Shown: positions 12,300 through 23,431, counted from the stretch's first letter. The stretch: 64,000 nt of DNA from Rhopalosiphum padi (GCF_020882245.1 NC_083598.1:1357178-1421177), one strand, 5' to 3'. Numbers and translations are program-made. The notes: generated by a model not told the origin, from the letters alone.

Positions 12300-12821
12300 A
12301 TTTCAAAAGTATTTGGATTTGGACTCCCACTATCAAAACAGTTTCAACAAATTAATATTGATTTAAAATTGGCCATGGACTTAGCTCAAGATACTCTGAC
12401 CGAGTTAGAAAATTATAGAAAACACGCGGAAGAGTACCAACTGTGGCAAAATAAACTTAAAAAATTGGAAATAAAACCAAAAAATTCAATTGATGCACTG
12501 AAGTTGTGTAATGCAGACATATATCCAGGAGTTAATAAGTTATTTCAAATTTTGTCTACACTTCCAATATCTACGGCTTCGAACGAACGGACGTTTTCAT
12601 CACTAAAAAGAATTAAAACATATCTACGCAATACAATATCTGAGGTAATAAAATATTATTAAGACATTTTAATTTTAAAACTAATATTTGTGATTATTTT
12701 GTTTTAGAAAAGACTAAATTGATTGGCCATGTTAAACATTCACAGGGAAGTTGAAATTACTGTTGATGAAGTGATAGAGGAATTGGCAAAAAAATCGAGA
12801 CGACTGGAATTAATTTTTTAA
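12300..12821 (+). pseudogene. hAT transposase 3' part with dimerisation domain, broken by a stop
   Basis: From about 12300 the frame reads ISKVFGFGLPLSKQFQQ, then LAMDLAQDTL, and at 12510-12650 the hAT C-terminal dimerisation motif (LPISTASNERTFSSLKRIK, YLRNTISE). A GT donor follows at 12645 and an acceptor at 12707. The next exon begins at 12708 with the conserved K-R-L-N-x-L-A-M-L-N-I-H-R block, but codon 12720-12722 is TGA where this family normally has glycine. The frame then continues to a TAA at 12819-12821. The catalytic N-terminal part is absent, its place being taken by the foldback element just upstream. A right end ...CGCCACTG near 13066, matching the ends of other hAT copies in this window, may close the element; no left end was found. 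Confidence 0.75.
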
Positions 12822-13019
12822 CAATATGTACTTCATATGTATTATGTAGTGCTCAATACAATATATATATAAATATAATATTACAAAAGACTATACAATT
12901 ATATATTTTGTTCAACTTCCTCCAAAAACTGCATAAGAACGTAACTATTACAAGATATCATAGTTTATAGTATATAAACTATTATTCGTATATTACATTT
13001 TATCATAGATTAATTATGT

Positions 13020-13379
13020 ATAAACTGAGGACCTCCCCCCCAGAAAAATTTGAAAATACGCCACTGATTATATTAATTGCATTATATGTATCTCTAATGT
13101 GAGATTTCCGACCATGTCATCATTAGTTCTTAGTCTCTCATTTTTACCATAATTATTACTTATTGTACACCTGTATAGATTGTAATATTCTAAAATAAAG
13201 TCATACAAGGCCGTAACTGAAAAATTTCGGGGGTGGGGGGGTCCAACATTATTTTAAAATATAAATGCTGAAAATGTTTAGTCAATAAAGTATATTCACC
13301 AGTAACATATTTCTACTTTTAAAAATTTCAGGGGGGGTCCCCTCAGATACGACATTGAAATCATACATTTTTAAATATA
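13020..13379. repeat. Fragments of G-rich-ended hAT-like elements
   Basis: This stretch has no gene. It contains several poly-G or poly-C blocks near 13027, 13228 and 13331. The words AAATACGCCACTG (ending 13066) and GGCCGTAACTG resemble ends of hAT elements such as CAGTGGCG(T/C)A seen elsewhere in the window. No element with both ends could be delimited. Confidence 0.4.
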
Positions 13380-13846
13380 CAGTCGGGTCTCGATAATCCG
13401 AACACAGGCTAATCCGAAAGACGCGGTAATCCGAACGGGCTTGAGAATTATCTTATCGCTATATGTAATATGTACGTATGTATGTATTTATAAATAATAT
13501 TTTCCGGTAATAACATTTTTCGATTATGTTTGTAATCGCACGTGTATGAACGATGAAAGCTGCGAAGAACTAATGTTGTTTAGACGTTTTCGGGACAAGG
13601 CATACCAATCCATAATAGAAACCAGTGTACAAAAAAAAAAAAAAAATCAATATCTTAAATAGTAAGGTTCATAATTATATTAATATTTTTATATATTAAT
13701 TGTCTTTTGAAATAACGAGTTTTTACAGATAAAAATAAAATTTCATAATTTAAATTACAATAAATTTGATGTTTTTTTTTTAAGCCATAGGTAATCCGAA
13801 CGACCCCTTTCCCCAATCTCCTTCGGATTATCGAGACCCGACTGTA
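13378..13846. mobile_element. Pogo/Tigger-type MITE, 465 bp, TA target site
   Basis: The element spans 13380-13844 with perfect 23-bp terminal inverted repeats; the outer 18 bases are CAGTCGGGTCTCGATAAT and both then continue into CCGAA. TA dinucleotides at 13378-13379 and 13845-13846 are the target duplication of Tc1/mariner-pogo transposases. Subterminal copies of TAATCCGAA occur inside each end (near 13410, 13428 and 13791), as is common for pogo-like binding sites. There is no transposase ORF. Confidence 0.85.
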
Positions 13847-14411
13847 TATTATATGCATATCTCATACGTGTCAGTCCTTACCACCCACTTCTCTACAACG
13901 ACTACAACACATATAACTATTTTATACATTCCTACATCGAACCAATAAAAATTATAATATTATGAGCTGTTTTAAATATTTAGAAGCATATTTCACTGAG
14001 TTTTTTGGAATGAATTAGGATTCATATAGATTTCAGTTAATTTTGGAACATGATCAAAATTTTTGTTTTGCAATTATGCAAAATATGAGTAATGATAAAC
14101 ACGTGTTCAAAAAATCAAAAAAATATCCATTAACCCCAGATATAAAACAATAGTAACATTTAAAAGTGGCACTAATAATATTTTAACTTGGATAAATAAA
14201 TTGAATAGTATACAAATTACAGTCCTCCTTCTTTACATTTGAACTTATCAAAAAAAAAAAAAATATATCATAATAATAAATGTAGCCTAATGGATGTGAG
14301 TTTACTAAAAGAAACGAGTTTTTATGTCATACTGACGAATGATTTATTATTAATAAATAAAAATAAAAGTAACACTGGGTACAATGAAAAGGGCGCACGA
14401 CGGGGTGCTGC

Positions 14412-14557
14412 AACCTATCGAACGGTAATGGCAGTCGGTGCAATGCCGGAATACTCCGACTATTGCCCCATGAACTGCGGCAGTATATGGATCAGTGCAA
14501 TGCCGGAATACACCGACTATTACACTATTGACCGATATAGATACCGTTCGATAGGTT
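14412..14557. repeat. Compound repeat: 16-bp inverted ends around a 57-bp-period direct repeat
   Basis: AACCTATCGAACGGTA at 14412-14427 is exactly inverted at 14542-14557. Between them the 27-bp unit starting GTGCAATGCCGGAATAC and ending CCGACTATT occurs twice, at 14438-14464 and 14495-14521, with one mismatch. Frames across it on both strands are open only because of this repetition. It marks the left edge of the GC-richer block that runs to about 17.4 kb and may be a small TIR element or part of a larger one. Confidence 0.6.
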
Positions 14558-14835
14558 TTGGTTGGGATGTTTCTTCCTGAAGTGCGCAAGTCTTCCCGGG
14601 TGGGTCTTGCTACAAACCAGGTAAAAGACTGGTGCTTGGTCGTCGGTCGTGCGGCCTTTTATATGCTGGTTATCAGCGATTATTTCAGCCGGTCTCGTGT
14701 TCTGTGACAGATCGGCGAGTTATCGGTGCCGTGTTCTGTGACAGAAACCCGAAACCGCAAAAGTGCAATCGTTGATAAACGCATAATAATTATATAATAA
14801 AAAAGGAATGATATTGATGATCATGCTCACGGTAG

Positions 14836-14893
14836 ATAATAATAATAACAATAAGAATAATAATAATAACGATTATAACAATTATAATAAATA
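14836..14893. repeat. AAT/AAC trinucleotide microsatellite
   Basis: An interrupted run of AAT and AAC triplets with a few substitutions. It is simple sequence with no coding value. Confidence 0.7.
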
Positions 14894-15199
14894 CAAGGTG
14901 GGCGGAAGGGCAGTGGTGTGCGTTATCTTCGCGACTTTGTGTGTGAACAATAATCATACTAATAACATAATACTATAACTGTATAGAACAGAAAATACAA
15001 AATTAAAAAAAATATATCATTACCTATAAATAACTGAATTATAGATCAAGTATTTTTACCTAGGTTTCTTTTTTCTGATTGACATTCTAATCACATTGTT
15101 TTTGTCCAGCCCGACCGATTAATGCGTGTTTGGTATAAGATCGATTCAGAATTATGTATGATCCGTACCGAGTCTTCGGGCGTTGTTCCGTAGAATTCT

Positions 15200-15216
15200 G
15201 GTTAGGTTAGGTTAGT
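15200..15216 (+). repeat. Short TTAGG run
   Basis: The sequence GGTTAGGTTAGGTTAG contains two complete TTAGG units, the insect telomere motif. It is far too short to be telomeric and lies inside the GC-richer element block. Confidence 0.5.
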
Positions 15217-15986
15217 ATACAGTATTAAAATCGGTTCTTGCGACGCGTTGGTGATTGAAGGGGGGGGGGGGGTGGATGTGTGGTACGCAGTTGATACATT
15301 TCGAACTGTACCGATCGGTCGGTTTGCGGTCTGTGCGCGCCGCGGAAAAACTAGCTCTATATTCCGAGGTATTCGACGCGTTCGTGTGTATGTATTGGCT
15401 TGTGTTATTATAACTTTGTGACGATTCCGGCGTCCCACGCGCTGTGGGTGGGTCGGCGGTGGCATATCTGTATGCTGCTCCGGAGTCTGGCGCGACATGC
15501 CCATCTAGAGGCACTGCATTATTTCCGTTATGCGACGCTGATCGTCACAAAAACGGACCATGCAGTCCTCGAGCATGGACAGGCGTGATTCCAAGCTGCA
15601 TTGATTCGGCGAACTCTGAACCGCCGCTTGCCGCACCCCCTGTGTACTGTCGCGCATGGTCCGCGTCAAATCCGTGGCGTTTTGATGGTTGTGTGTGTGG
15701 TAGGTTGGGTGTATTTCGCGGGTGAGGTGTTGTCGCAGGTTCATCCATTAATGACTCGGTTTGCCCGGTGGTATACGCCTGGTTTGTGCCAGCGTCATTT
15801 CCAGTTGGCCTAGGGATATCCATTGGCTGAAACCACACGGCGTTTGCCTATATGTCCAAATCCGCGAAATACTGTGCTAATCGGATTTCGAGCACGTCTT
15901 TTGCGCCCCCGTCCGGTTAGCCCACGTTGTCTACATTCGTACCGCAATTCCATAACGGTCAACTCGTTCAACAGTTTCCCCGACAT
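15200..15986 (-). pseudogene. Retroelement gag-like remnant with N-terminal SAP domain
   Basis: On the minus strand an ATG at 15986 opens MSGKLLNELTVMELRYECRQ followed by RGLTGRGRK, a SAP (SAF-A/B, Acinus, PIAS) helix-turn-helix of the kind found at the start of some invertebrate LTR-retrotransposon gag proteins. A frame change then gives ...VLEIRLAQYFADLDI, the second SAP helix. Further down, broken frames give a Gln/Ser-rich coiled segment (15505-15744, ending LEDCMVRFCDDQRRITEIMQ) and then a Ser/Thr/Pro-rich tail (15212-15514). At least two frameshifts are needed to join these, so the copy is dead. Base composition is close to balanced, unlike the AT-rich neighbours. The family name is inference from the SAP-first layout. 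Confidence 0.5.
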
Positions 15987-17390
15987 ACTTGTCCGGTTGT
16001 GTTTCCGGTGTGATCGTTATGGGGTGGGAGTCGTTACTCGTTAGAAATGTTTTAAATAAAACGGGGTTCGCGTTTTATTGATATTTCCGTTTACCGATTG
16101 TTAATGTTTGTTTACGTACGAATTTAGGTCAGCGTGTTATTATTATTGTTATTACTGTTGTGTGTGTCCGGTTATCACTTTTCAGCATAGATCGGTTATC
16201 GCGAATTGGGCGGCGGCGATCTATTTATGTGATATGTAGGTCACGGGTATTTGCGTTGCGTCGTGGTTCGGGCGATGGTACTGGGCGGCGGCTATGAAAC
16301 CTTATCGCGCTCTAGCGTTCCTAGTTCCTACCTATTACGTGTGTACCTGAAGCGACGCGCGCGATGATGTCGGTGCGTAACGTGTTGCGTCACGGTTACG
16401 AGCAACAAACCACGTTTTGCTGCGTTAGCGGGGATTTTGCCACAACTGCACGCAGTGGGTGTGAGGGTTCAGGGTGGTAGTATGGGGTAAACTGAATTTA
16501 AATGTTTCACTTACCGGTGATTCCTTTACGGGGAGCCAATTTTATACGTACCGGTTCGGTGCGGTGTCGGGGATGGTTGTCACGGGTGTTGGTGGTGATG
16601 CACTAAACGGCACTATGTATTTACACGAAAATAAAAAGATGACGTTTTGTTTATTGTGAAATTTGAGTTTTACATATTAATATGGTTATATTATACGACT
16701 ACTGTGCAAATATAGTACACTATGCTGGTGATGTCGATACACTTGTTCGGTCGCGTTACGGGCGAAGAAAAGCGGGTATCAGACAGGTATCGCTGAAGGC
16801 GATGAACTGGTCTTTTTCAGACCAGTTCGTGATATCGGCAGATCGACGGTTCCAGCCACGGGCATCGCGCACTGGCTTCGTGCGTCGCGGATTGGTGGTT
16901 ACGTAGAACGATAGCGCGGCTTCCGCGTAAAAGGCCGTTTGAGTTCAAACGACTGTTATGCGGGACCGCGTCAGTGTTCTCTTAGTTCTAGCTGCCGTCC
17001 TACCCGGGTCCGCTCTCGTTGACTGCAGGATGCGCCTGATACGCCCCAGCAGCACTACCACCTGCTGGATAGGATCGTTGATGTTTGGGGTGTCTTGGTT
17101 GTACATGGCGGGAGTGTAGGGTACTGAAAATTGTTACCGTGTAACCTTGGTTATTACTTTCCGTGTGTTTACGTTGTGTATGTATTATTGTGTAATGTGG
17201 TACCTATCCGGGTTATTGTTCTACTCGGCATATCGCTTGTTTTAGGCACGATACGTGTATTTTCCGCGGCGGTAGCTGGTTGGCTAGGAATACACCTTTC
17301 CAACCCACTTTTCCAGCCTTACCAGCCTCCATCATTTCGGTGTAAAGCCAGCATGAAACTCTTTGTGTGCCTTTGACAAGTGGGGGCTGA
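15987..17390 (-). mobile_element. GC-richer flank of the SAP-gag element, probable LTR or leader region
   Basis: This block continues the balanced composition of the gag remnant on its 5' side. It holds only short open frames; one, at about 17107 downwards on the minus strand, begins MYNQDTPNINDPIQQVVVLL and stops after roughly 60 codons. There is a perfect 10-bp-stem hairpin at 16804-16828. I could not pair it with a second copy to prove an LTR, nor find a primer-binding site, so the element's left and right ends remain undefined. Confidence 0.35.
16804..16828. other. Perfect hairpin, 10-bp stem and 5-nt loop
   Basis: GAACTGGTCT at 16804-16813 is inverted as AGACCAGTTC at 16819-16828 around TTTTC. 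It lies in the GC-richer element block. Function is unknown; there is no U-tract of a terminator type and the setting is eukaryotic. Confidence 0.6.
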
Positions 17391-17511
17391 ACGTTTAGTC
17401 ACATTGACCCAAAAGCCAACACGTTTGGGTACAAATAGACACAACGTTTGGGCACATAAAATAAAAGGTATTTCCGCTTTTATCTGGTAAATTAGAGAAC
17501 GTTTGGGTACA
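17391..17511 (+). repeat. Four dispersed copies of a 13-bp motif ACGTTTGGGTACA
   Basis: Copies at 17391-17403 (ACGTTTAGTCACA), 17421-17433 and 17499-17511 (ACGTTTGGGTACA) and 17444-17456 (ACGTTTGGGCACA), all on the same strand with uneven spacing of 30, 23 and 55 bp. They lie at the right edge of the GC-richer block, just before a hAT-like end at 17517. Confidence 0.55.
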
Positions 17512-17516
17512 CACAG

Positions 17517-17574
17517 TGGCGTAGCTAGGAATTTTAGTTAGGGGGGGGGGCAAAATTTCAAAATTGTTCATAAT
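17517..17574. mobile_element. Left end of a hAT-like element (CAGTGGCGTAGCTAGG)
   Basis: CAGTGGCGTAGCTAGGAATT followed by a run of G is the same type of end as that of the hAT element at 53924 (CAGTGGCGCAACTAGGG). The element is interrupted at 17574 by the MITE inserted there and presumably resumes at 18112. No matching right end was found, so the copy is probably truncated. Confidence 0.5.
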
Positions 17575-18111
17575 CAGGGCTTGGGACTTGTAGCACTTAA
17601 AATTACTAAAAAAAAGCGCTTAAAAACATCATTATAAGCGCTCAAATAAACATTTAAAAAACTTAAATTTGAGCATAAATATTTAATCAAAAAACATAAT
17701 TTATAACAGTGCTAAAAATAATATAATTAAGTATTACAAACAATTTTGAAACAAAATGATTAGGAAAAGTTTCTAACTAAAAATCAAAATAAAAAAAATA
17801 ATCTTTATAAGTATTATAAAAAAATAAACTTCACCTTCGAGACATTTTGACTTATTGTTTATAGATTTTTTGAAGGATCTTCTGAAAAACTATAAAAAAT
17901 AGAAAAACTGATCAAAAAAGCAAAAATAATCAAAAAAACTGGAAATAAGCATCTTTTTAAAAAATCGTTGAAAAATGTAAAAAAAAAACACTTACAAATT
18001 TCATAATTGAACGTGTTGCAACATGACATACACTTCCATAGCACTCTGCTACATTTGAAGTCAATCCATAAAAATAAGCAAATGCTTTAAGTCCCGAGAC
18101 CTGTTCATAAT
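17567..18111. mobile_element. hAT-type MITE, 529 bp, nested, target duplication TTCATAAT
   Basis: The element spans 17575-18103 and is flanked by identical 8-bp duplications TTCATAAT at 17567-17574 and 18104-18111. The ends are imperfect inverted repeats: CAGGGCTTGGGACTTGTAGC on the left and, reverse complemented, CAGGTCTCGGGACTTAAAGC on the right. The 8-bp duplication and CAGG ends place it in the hAT superfamily. The interior is AT-rich with no transposase; reading frames in it are short and meaningless. It is nested in the older element starting at 17517. Confidence 0.85.
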
Positions 18112-18342
18112 AATCATGGATTATATAAAGTCAAATTCACAATTTTAAAAGTAGCACAGTATCATGTATGTTTCAAAAATTGGAATTCGGCCTCAACCGC
18201 GATGGAAGCCGATATTATTGTTAGGTTTCAAGCAAAGTCTGCATATGCATAATGTTATATAATATTCTCAGTTAATAGGTTAGTGACTTAATTTTTTTTT
18301 TTTTTTTGTATAAATATTTTCATTCATACATTATATCATTGA

Positions 18343-20700
18343 ATGTATTATAAAAAAGGAGATGGCGACAGTAGTATTATGAAGCGTTTAAGATTGGAAA
18401 AGCCATATGGTACAAATGTTGTTATAAAAAAAGTAGAATGTACTAATCATTTACTACGTAACTACATAAATCGGCTTAGAGATAGAAGTGGGAAAAGAAA
18501 AAAATGATAAAGGAGACGTCGTACCTGGTTGTTATCGGAAAGTAGTTCATGATCGTTTACTTAGGCTGCGGTATGATGTCACTGAAGTGATAAAATATAG
18601 AAGACTTGAACAAACAGATCGCACATATGAAGCAACATTGGCTTTACTCAAAGCAGATATAACAAACGGACCTAATCGTCCTAATCATGTATTCGGAGAC
18701 CACACTAAATACCAATCGTATTTTTGTGAAGGTCAAAAGAAAGGTTTGTAACTTTTATTTGTGTACTGTATGTTTATGTTTGTATGACATTTATGATTTA
18801 TAGAATAAAAAACTAAAAAAATTTTAATTTAAATTGTCTATAAATAACTCATAATATATTAATTTCAAGTTAATAGTTTTTGAATAACGACAAAATAAGA
18901 AAATCGTTGTATGAGAATTTGTTAATTTACGGGTGATTATACAATATCTAACTTCAAACGCTCGTAAAAATTAACTAGACCTTCCAGTAAACTTATTTGT
19001 ATTATTTGTTAAATGTAGGAAAATTTAAGGAGAATTTTTTAATATATTTTATCAAAATTTTAACTTTGGGCGCTCATAAAAAATTATTGTGGATTTATGG
19101 TCAGCTTTATTTTAATGTTCACTAACAACAACTTACTAGGACGGTTTATTACATTTTCAAGTTTTTTGACCAAGCAAAAATATTTTTTTTAAAAAACTAA
19201 TAAAACTCGAAATTTTCTTATGGCCTATAAATAGTTAAAAAATAATCACTGCAGTATTTCGAATATATTGTGATGCATATAAATTGGTAATATAATCATT
19301 ATTTTTTCTTGACGCTTGTATTATAAATGTTTTAGGAGAAGAAAACATCGTACCCGATTTAAAAATATTTGGTGTTTGGTATGATATTTGTAGAGCCCGA
19401 AATCTTCTAACTTATCACACCGAAAGTTTAATGTATGGTTATATAATAACAATTCAACTGAATTTTATAATTCAATTTTAACCAAATTTGTCGGAGGGAA
19501 ACTCGTAAATTTTTCATTGAAAGAGTCTTATCAGCTAAGGTGTAACGCAGCAGTCACTGCATATAATTCAGGACCAAACCGTCTTTCTCTGTTTAACAAA
19601 CATGTAACAAATAAAAGCCCAGGGAGATTTACAAAAATGTATATTAAAAGGCATATAGTTACAGCTGAAACTCGAAGACGATGGCAATGTCTTTTTAGTG
19701 GACCAAAAAATAGAAAAAGAGTATAACAATAGGAGGACCAGATGAAAACTATGGAAATGTATCTCATGATCCATTTTCTGAACTTACTGCTGTTGAGATT
19801 CAACAGTTAAAAAATAAGTTTATGGAAAATTTAAAATTAACTGAAAAACAAATCATAGACTTAGAAATGAAAACTAAAAGACAACATCAATGTGACGAAT
19901 GGCATTTGGAGCGAAAAAAAAGGTAGATATTTCATAGTTTATTAACAAAATAATAAGTTTATAATATGAGATTTAAATGTTTTAAAATGTATACATTTTT
20001 ATTTTTTAGACTCACTGCTTCAGTGTTTGGTAAATTATGTAAAATACACCAAACCACGTCTCGCGAAAAAGTTATAAAAGAAATGTTGTATGGGACTTTT
20101 AGTGGCAATGCTGCTATACGATATGGAATTGGACATCAAGATATGGCTAAAGAAGAGTTGGAGAAAATAATTGAAAATGCAGGTTTATTTGTAGATGCAA
20201 ATTTACAATTTTTAGCGGCGTCTCCCGATGGATTAATAGACAAGATAGTCTTGTCGAAATTAAATGTCCAGCGTCTGCTAAGAGTTTTACTCTAGAAGAA
20301 GGAATTTTAATGAAAAAAATAAAAACTTGTACTATTGAAAACGGTCAACTACATCTGAAACGAAATGATAATTACTTTTACCAAGTCCAGGGTCAACTAC
20401 ACATAACACGCAAAATGTTTTGTTATTTTTGTATCTGGACACCTAAAGGTAATATTATTTTGTTTTGAACTAATAGGATTCTAATTGAAATTTAAAATAA
20501 ATAAGTTATTTGTATACAGGTTTAATGTATGGAAAAATTGAAAAGACGATGATTTCTGGAATAAAAATATGAAGTCTCAACTAACAACGTTTTTTTATAG
20601 ATTACTTTTTATCTGAAGTTTTAAAAGACAGTCTAATATTGAATGAATACGAGGATTTACGAGAATTGAAAGTTACATTTATTCAAACCCTTTTTTAAAA
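18343..20700 (+). pseudogene. Mutator-like transposase fused to YqaJ-type nuclease, frameshifted
   Basis: The plus strand encodes, in broken frames, a two-module protein. The first module has the GDGDSS motif at 18358-18375, then KRLRLEKPYG, KVECTNHLLRNYINRL and, further on, HVFGDH (18488-18750). A predicted intron ends at 19335, followed by GVWYDICRARNLL, KFVGGK and YQLRCNAAVTAYN, as in arthropod Mutator-like transposase-domain proteins. The second module, from about 20005, is a YqaJ-type exonuclease: RLTASVFGKLCK, YGIGHQDMAKEEL, LAASPDGLI with the acidic PDG at 20224-20232, and the E-x-K motif EIKCP at 20256-20270. The PDG and ExK motifs are in different frames. Further frameshifts lie near 18500, 19442, 20540 and 20600, mostly in homopolymers. 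The copy is dead. Family assignment is from motif order, which is convincing. Confidence 0.78.
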
Positions 20701-21054
20701 ATGTTTTTATGATTCATTTATTACGATGGTTATTTTTTGGTTCATAACCGATGTGAAATAATTAATAAATATTAAATAATAATAAAAAAAAATGATTACG
20801 TAATGATGTAAATTACGGCCGTGGCTCCTAGTCATATTATCCGGTTTATGCAGTTATTAAAATATTGGGCGTCGTTATCATTACTATTGTTTGAAGATTC
20901 GTGGAAACGGCTCACGCAACTAACATTAATTTACTTTGCACACACATACACACCACTAGACTAGTAATGTAGATAATTGCCTATACACAACTCCTTAAAA
21001 ATTATAGTGCTGCAGCCCCCTTAATAGTTAATACTAATAAGAGTATCTATCATG
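20701..21054. other. Spacer between two dead elements
   Basis: No gene or bounded repeat was recognised. The 3' LTR of the minus-strand Ty3/gypsy copy would be expected here, but no matching 5' copy exists in the window to identify it. Confidence 0.35.
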
Positions 21055-23125
21055 TCATTTATAATCCTTAAGATAACCAGGTGTCTTTTTTATTCTATTT
21101 TTATTCTTTTTATTTTCTGCATCATTTAATATTATCCTATGTTTCAAAAACCTTCTATTTCTTAATAGCGTTTCCCCATTAATGACCTTTACTTTGAAAT
21201 TTCTATAATTTGTTCCTTTCTCTACAATTAACCCTTTACTCCAGAATTTTTTGTCATTTCTTATGTGTATCCACACTGTATCACCTACCTCAAAATGTTC
21301 ACCTTTCCTTGCTGTTCTGTCATACACTTTTTTTGTTTCTTTGATCTCTTAACTAATTCTTTTTTTATTTGAGTATTACCCTTGACCTTAGATTTGTCCA
21401 TACTGAGAATTAATGATTTCACCTTTCTTTTAAATAACATCTCAGCTGGAGCCGGAATAAGTTCACTAATTGGAATGTTTCTGTACTCCATTATACATTT
21501 ATACCAATCAAGACCATCTTCTAAAGCTTTATTTAACATTTTTTTACTGTTTGTATGACTCTTTCAACCATTCCATTAGATTGCGTATATACTGGAGAGG
21601 AATTTACCAATTCCATGTCAAAATCCTTGGCAAACTGTTTAAACTGTTCTGATGTAAATTGTCTACCACCATCCAATTTTAAAATACTTGGAATCCCAAA
21701 CCTGGCCAATATAGGGACCAATTCTGATATCACATGATTTGAATCAATTTTCTTTAACAATGCTATCTCCACATATTTTGAAAAATAATCTATTACTAAT
21801 AAAAAATTCTTATTATTTATATGAAATATATCTATACCTACAATCTGCCAACTATTATCTGGAGTTTAACTTGATCTCATAAACTCTTTACTTTTTGAGC
21901 ATTGATATTTTGCACTCAGATTACAATCTTTCACCTTTAACTCAATATCTTTATTTATGTTTGGCACATAAACTGCTCCTCTAGCTCTCAATTTGCACTT
22001 TTGCATCCCTAGGTGATTTTAGTGTATTTTATTTAAAACCTCTTTTTGCAAGGATGATGGTACCACTATTTTATTGTCTTTTAACAATAGCACATTGCTA
22101 ATTACCAATGAGTTTCGCACATTCCAATAAACTTTTAAATTGTCTGGTATTTTATTATAGCATGGCCAACCTGTTACCACCCATTCCTTAGCGACCCCTA
22201 AGTCTTTATCCTTTTCAGTCTCTTTGACATATTCAACCAATTTTGTGGATGACATGGAAAAATGTTCTAAAGTGCTTTGAACTTCAATTTCTGCTACTTC
22301 TAAAATATCATTTTCTTCCTCCAACTCCTTCATAAATGCTCTTAAAAGTGTGTCTGCTATGTACATTAAAGCACCTTTTTTAAATTTTATACTAAATTCA
22401 TACATTTGAAGTCTAATTTTCATTCTCTGCAATCTCAGAGGTGTATCTATTAATGGCTTCTTGAATATATACTCTTAACGGTTTATGATCGCTTTCTATA
22501 ATTATTTTCCTACCATAAATAAATTGATGGAACCGCTCACAACACCAAACTATTGCATATGTCTCTTTCTCAATTTGAGCCCATCTTGACTGTACCTCTG
22601 TAATGCTTTAGATGCATAAGCAACTGGTAAGTTATTCTGAAGTAGAAGCGCACTTACTCAAAACTGTGAAGCATCAACCGATAACATTATTTCTCTATTT
22701 GAATTGTAATATTGTAGAACTGGAACCTTACATAAACCTTTTTTTAATCTATTCCAAATATTTTCCTCATTTGCGCTCCACTGAAAACTTGAATTTTGTT
22801 TTAGACAATTTCTTAGTGGTTTTGTTTTATCTGATGCAAGAAGTATAAATGTTGATATATAATTATATATTCCTAAAAATCTTTCGATATCTTTCTTACA
22901 TTTAGGTTGCGCCATTTCTTTAATTGCTTTCACCTTACCAGGGTCAGGCCTAACTCCAGTACTTGAAAATTCATTACCAATAAAAATTTATTTACTGACT
23001 GCACATTCACACTTGTTTTTATTTAATTTGACATTATTTTTACCAATCTATGTAGAACATTCATTAATCTAGACTTGTGTTCTTCCTCATTTTTCCCATA
23101 AACTATTATATCATCCATGTACACC
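21055..23125 (-). pseudogene. Ty3/gypsy-type retrotransposon pol remnant (RT end to integrase C-terminus)
   Basis: On the minus strand the order is that of a Ty3/gypsy polyprotein. The reverse-transcriptase YMDD box is at 23110-23121. The RT thumb and RNase H region is at 22658-22933, with KKDIERFLGIYNYIS and VLQYY. An RNase H to integrase linker follows at 22019-22432, including an ADTLLRA motif. The integrase core is at 21533-21772 (LDGGRQFTSEQFKQFAKDF and a following SNGMVERVIQTVKK). Next comes a tail with a YRNIPISE-type motif at 21285-21539, and the integrase C-terminal barrel is at 21055-21327 (FEVGDTVWI). The pieces are in different frames with stops between them. Everything upstream of the YMDD box (gag, protease, RT fingers) is missing, and no LTR was identified. 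It is inactive. Confidence 0.8.
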
Positions 23126-23431
23126 TGCATTCATGGATATCACATTTTTATATTAATGCAAGTTATGAGCATTACAATTTCAAAATTCTTAGAACTCATT
23201 TTAAATTAAAATGTAAAAATAACCAATGAGGTTCATAAGATAATATTCTTATTTTTCTCAATTATTTATTTCATACTTAAAATAATAAAAATAATGATCT
23301 AACATCTAAATAAGTATTTAAAAACGCATATTTGATAGCTACTATAAATTAATTATTGGTAGCAAGAATTATAATACATAAATACATTTTATTACATGGA
23401 GTTATAAATTAATAAAAATCCTAATGATAAA

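Noticed and set aside
14239..14589. Frames of 113 and 79 codons on opposite strands with repeated VGVFRHCTD-like words
   Set aside because: The repetition comes from the 57-bp direct repeat and the inverted ends, not from a protein domain.
15200..15216. TTAGG repeat as telomeric or subtelomeric sequence
   Set aside because: Only about two complete units are present and they lie within transposon-derived DNA with genes on both sides.
18343..20700. The YqaJ domain as evidence of a viral or bacterial insertion
   Set aside because: The nuclease follows a transposase module and is preceded by a predicted GT-AG intron, in composition like the host. It fits a eukaryotic transposon family better than lateral transfer or an integrated virus.
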